Shown piece by piece: positions 5,305-6,216 of a DNA stretch of 6,216 nt (positions within the stretch are counted from its first letter, which is position 1; each line of letters starts with the position of its first letter). Origin of the DNA: an uncultured Anaerococcus sp. (GTDB taxonomy: Bacteria > Bacillota > Clostridia > Tissierellales > Peptoniphilaceae); the NCBI RefSeq assembly GCF_943908415.1, contig NZ_CALTSY010000046.1, positions 1-6,216 of the forward strand. The letters are read 5' to 3'. Below the pieces are notes generated by a model. It was not told the DNA's origin. It ran no database searches and saw nothing but the letters and a program-made list of their open reading frames with translations. The position numbers and the translations under genes are program-made.

Positions 5305-6087
5305 ATGAAAAGAGATTATAAATTTTCATCTGTTCTCATTTTACAAATTATAATGGCTATTATTATTCTTATAGTGAGTAAATTATTAAGCGGTGGACAA
5401 TATAATCCAGAAGCGGAATCTTTTTCTGTTCGCATTAATATTTCAAGTATTATTACTACTATAATAGCTATATTTGCACAGCTTATAATTGCTCGTGGCT
5501 TGTTAGTAAACAGAATGGGTACAGTAGGAGAATACCTAGATAATATAAATTATCTAAATTTTAAGATGTTTGCAGTTTGTATTGTAGTTCAAATTCTACC
5601 TTACATAGCTATATTTGTAGTAGGAGCTAGCATCTTAGCTGGTGTAGCCACTAGTGGAACTATAGTAGATGGTGTCGAAGGTATGGGCTTTAGCATAGCT
5701 ATGGCTGTCTTACTAGTACTTGGTCTAATCATTTATTCATTATTCATAACTTATCAATATTTTGTTGTTGTTGATAATAAAGACCTATCCTTTGGTCAAA
5801 CATTTAAGAAAATATTTAAGGTAGGTAAGGACTTATTAGCTGATACTTTTAAGATTATTTTTATGCAAATAATCTTACCAGTTATTATCTATGGAGTAAT
5901 AGTAGCATTGTTACTAACTAATATGGATGGATTAACAGCTATGATCATAGTAGGAATACTAACAATAGTTATTTCTATTTATGTGATAATTGCATCTGTA
6001 AGAGTATTAGCTAGATTATCAGATGTTTACCTAGATTATATAGGATCCAACAATATAGATAGCGAAAAGATGGTATATGAAGCTTAG
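5305..6087 (+). CDS. Six-TM membrane protein of unknown function
   Basis: I do not recognise this 260-residue protein with certainty. It has six clear hydrophobic segments at about 8-28, 46-65, 87-112, 130-156, 182-206 and 210-234, short loops and a charged C-terminal tail, and no signal-peptide cleavage site. The segment YQYFVVVDNKDLSFGQTFKKIFKVGKDLLADTFKI (150-184), a TM4 end followed by an amphipathic Lys-rich stretch before TM5, recalls DUF975 or the membrane domain of glycerophosphodiester phosphodiesterase-like proteins. That is a resemblance in style only. No catalytic motif is seen. The ATG start is secure: AGGAGG lies 6 nt upstream (5293-5298). Transcription probably comes from the extended -10 at 5244-5252, and the nearest downstream terminator is at 6178-6214. 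Nothing in the neighbours indicates a role. Confidence 0.85.
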   Translation: MKRDYKFSSVLILQIIMAIIILIVSKLLSGGQYNPEAESFSVRINISSIITTIIAIFAQLIIARGLLVNRMGTVGEYLDNINYLNFKMFAVCIVVQILPYIAIFVVGASILAGVATSGTIVDGVEGMGFSIAMAVLLVLGLIIYSLFITYQYFVVVDNKDLSFGQTFKKIFKVGKDLLADTFKIIFMQIILPVIIYGVIVALLLTNMDGLTAMIIVGILTIVISIYVIIASVRVLARLSDVYLDYIGSNNIDSEKMVYEA

Positions 6088-6147
6088 ATAGAAATATTTT
6101 CTTATCTTAAGCTATAATATTTAATAAAACTACTTGTAGTTAATAAT

Positions 6148-6167
6148 TGAGACCTTTAGGCCTCTCA
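6148..6167. other. Small hairpin in the 3' region of the membrane gene
   Basis: TGAGA (6148-6152) pairs with TCTCA (6163-6167), and CCT (6153-6155) with AGG (6158-6160), leaving a two-base loop and a CC bulge. It has no T tract and lies between the membrane gene stop and the terminator at 6178. It could be part of an untranslated structured RNA or of a repeat; the rest of 6088-6177 shows only a weak AACTAC-TT-GTAGTT hairpin at 6128-6141 and no gene. Confidence 0.4.
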
Positions 6168-6177
6168 GAGTGTCGAC

Positions 6178-6214
6178 AAAGTAGGTAAGAAAGTACAATC
6201 TTACCTACTTTTTT
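6178..6214 (+). terminator. Strong rho-independent terminator at the window end
   Basis: A perfect 13 bp stem, AAAGTAGGTAAGA at 6178-6190 with its complement at 6199-6211 and an 8-base loop, runs into six T residues (6209-6214). It lies about 90 nt after the membrane protein gene and most simply ends its transcript. The distance and the preceding hairpin leave open that it is an attenuator for a gene beyond the window. Confidence 0.9.
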
Positions 6215-6216
6215 GT

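Overview
The window is AT-rich bacterial chromosome with Gram-positive signals: strong GAGG/AGGAGG Shine-Dalgarno sites, sigma-A type promoters with extended -10 boxes, hairpin plus T-run terminators, GTG/TTG start alternatives, and a secreted SH3b-NlpC/P60 cell-wall enzyme. The base composition, the gene set and the style of the repeats fit a low-GC anaerobic Firmicute. A Tissierellia relative such as Anaerococcus or Peptoniphilus is my guess, from general impression rather than from a marker gene.

Layout, left to right. 1-501 is non-coding and holds two nearly identical copies of a 125-126 bp hairpin-forming repeat, then a shorter degenerate half copy, separated by diverged but recognisably related spacers. 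533-567 is a minus-strand terminator. 585-1808 (-) encodes a secreted SH3b/NlpC-P60 peptidoglycan hydrolase with its own sigma-A promoter at 1838-1866. 1872-2456 (-) encodes an HD-domain phosphohydrolase-like protein. 2543-3475 (+) encodes glutaminase (GlsA). About 3477-3663 is a large imperfect inverted repeat, MITE-like, whose loop carries two tandem 25 bp GC-rich units. It separates the convergent glutaminase and transporter genes and supplies the transporter's last codons and stop. 3639-4799 (-) encodes a 12-TM MFS transporter, probably from a TTG start. 4892-4914 is a minus-strand terminator. 4926-5210 (-) encodes a small YjdJ/NATD1-type N-acetyltransferase. 5305-6087 (+) encodes a six-TM protein of unknown function, and a strong terminator closes the window at 6178-6214.

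The genes look like independent single-gene units, not one pathway: most have their own promoter or terminator, and neighbouring pairs are divergent or convergent. Glutaminase (glutamine to glutamate plus ammonia) and the MFS carrier might be linked through amino-acid or acid-stress metabolism, but nothing in the transporter indicates its substrate. Four of the predicted starts are better moved inward because a Shine-Dalgarno lies inside, or a promoter overlaps, the longest reading frame. I see no phage, CRISPR, toxin-antitoxin or biosynthetic system. The unusual content is the non-coding repeats and the mirror-image divergent promoter at 5223-5254.
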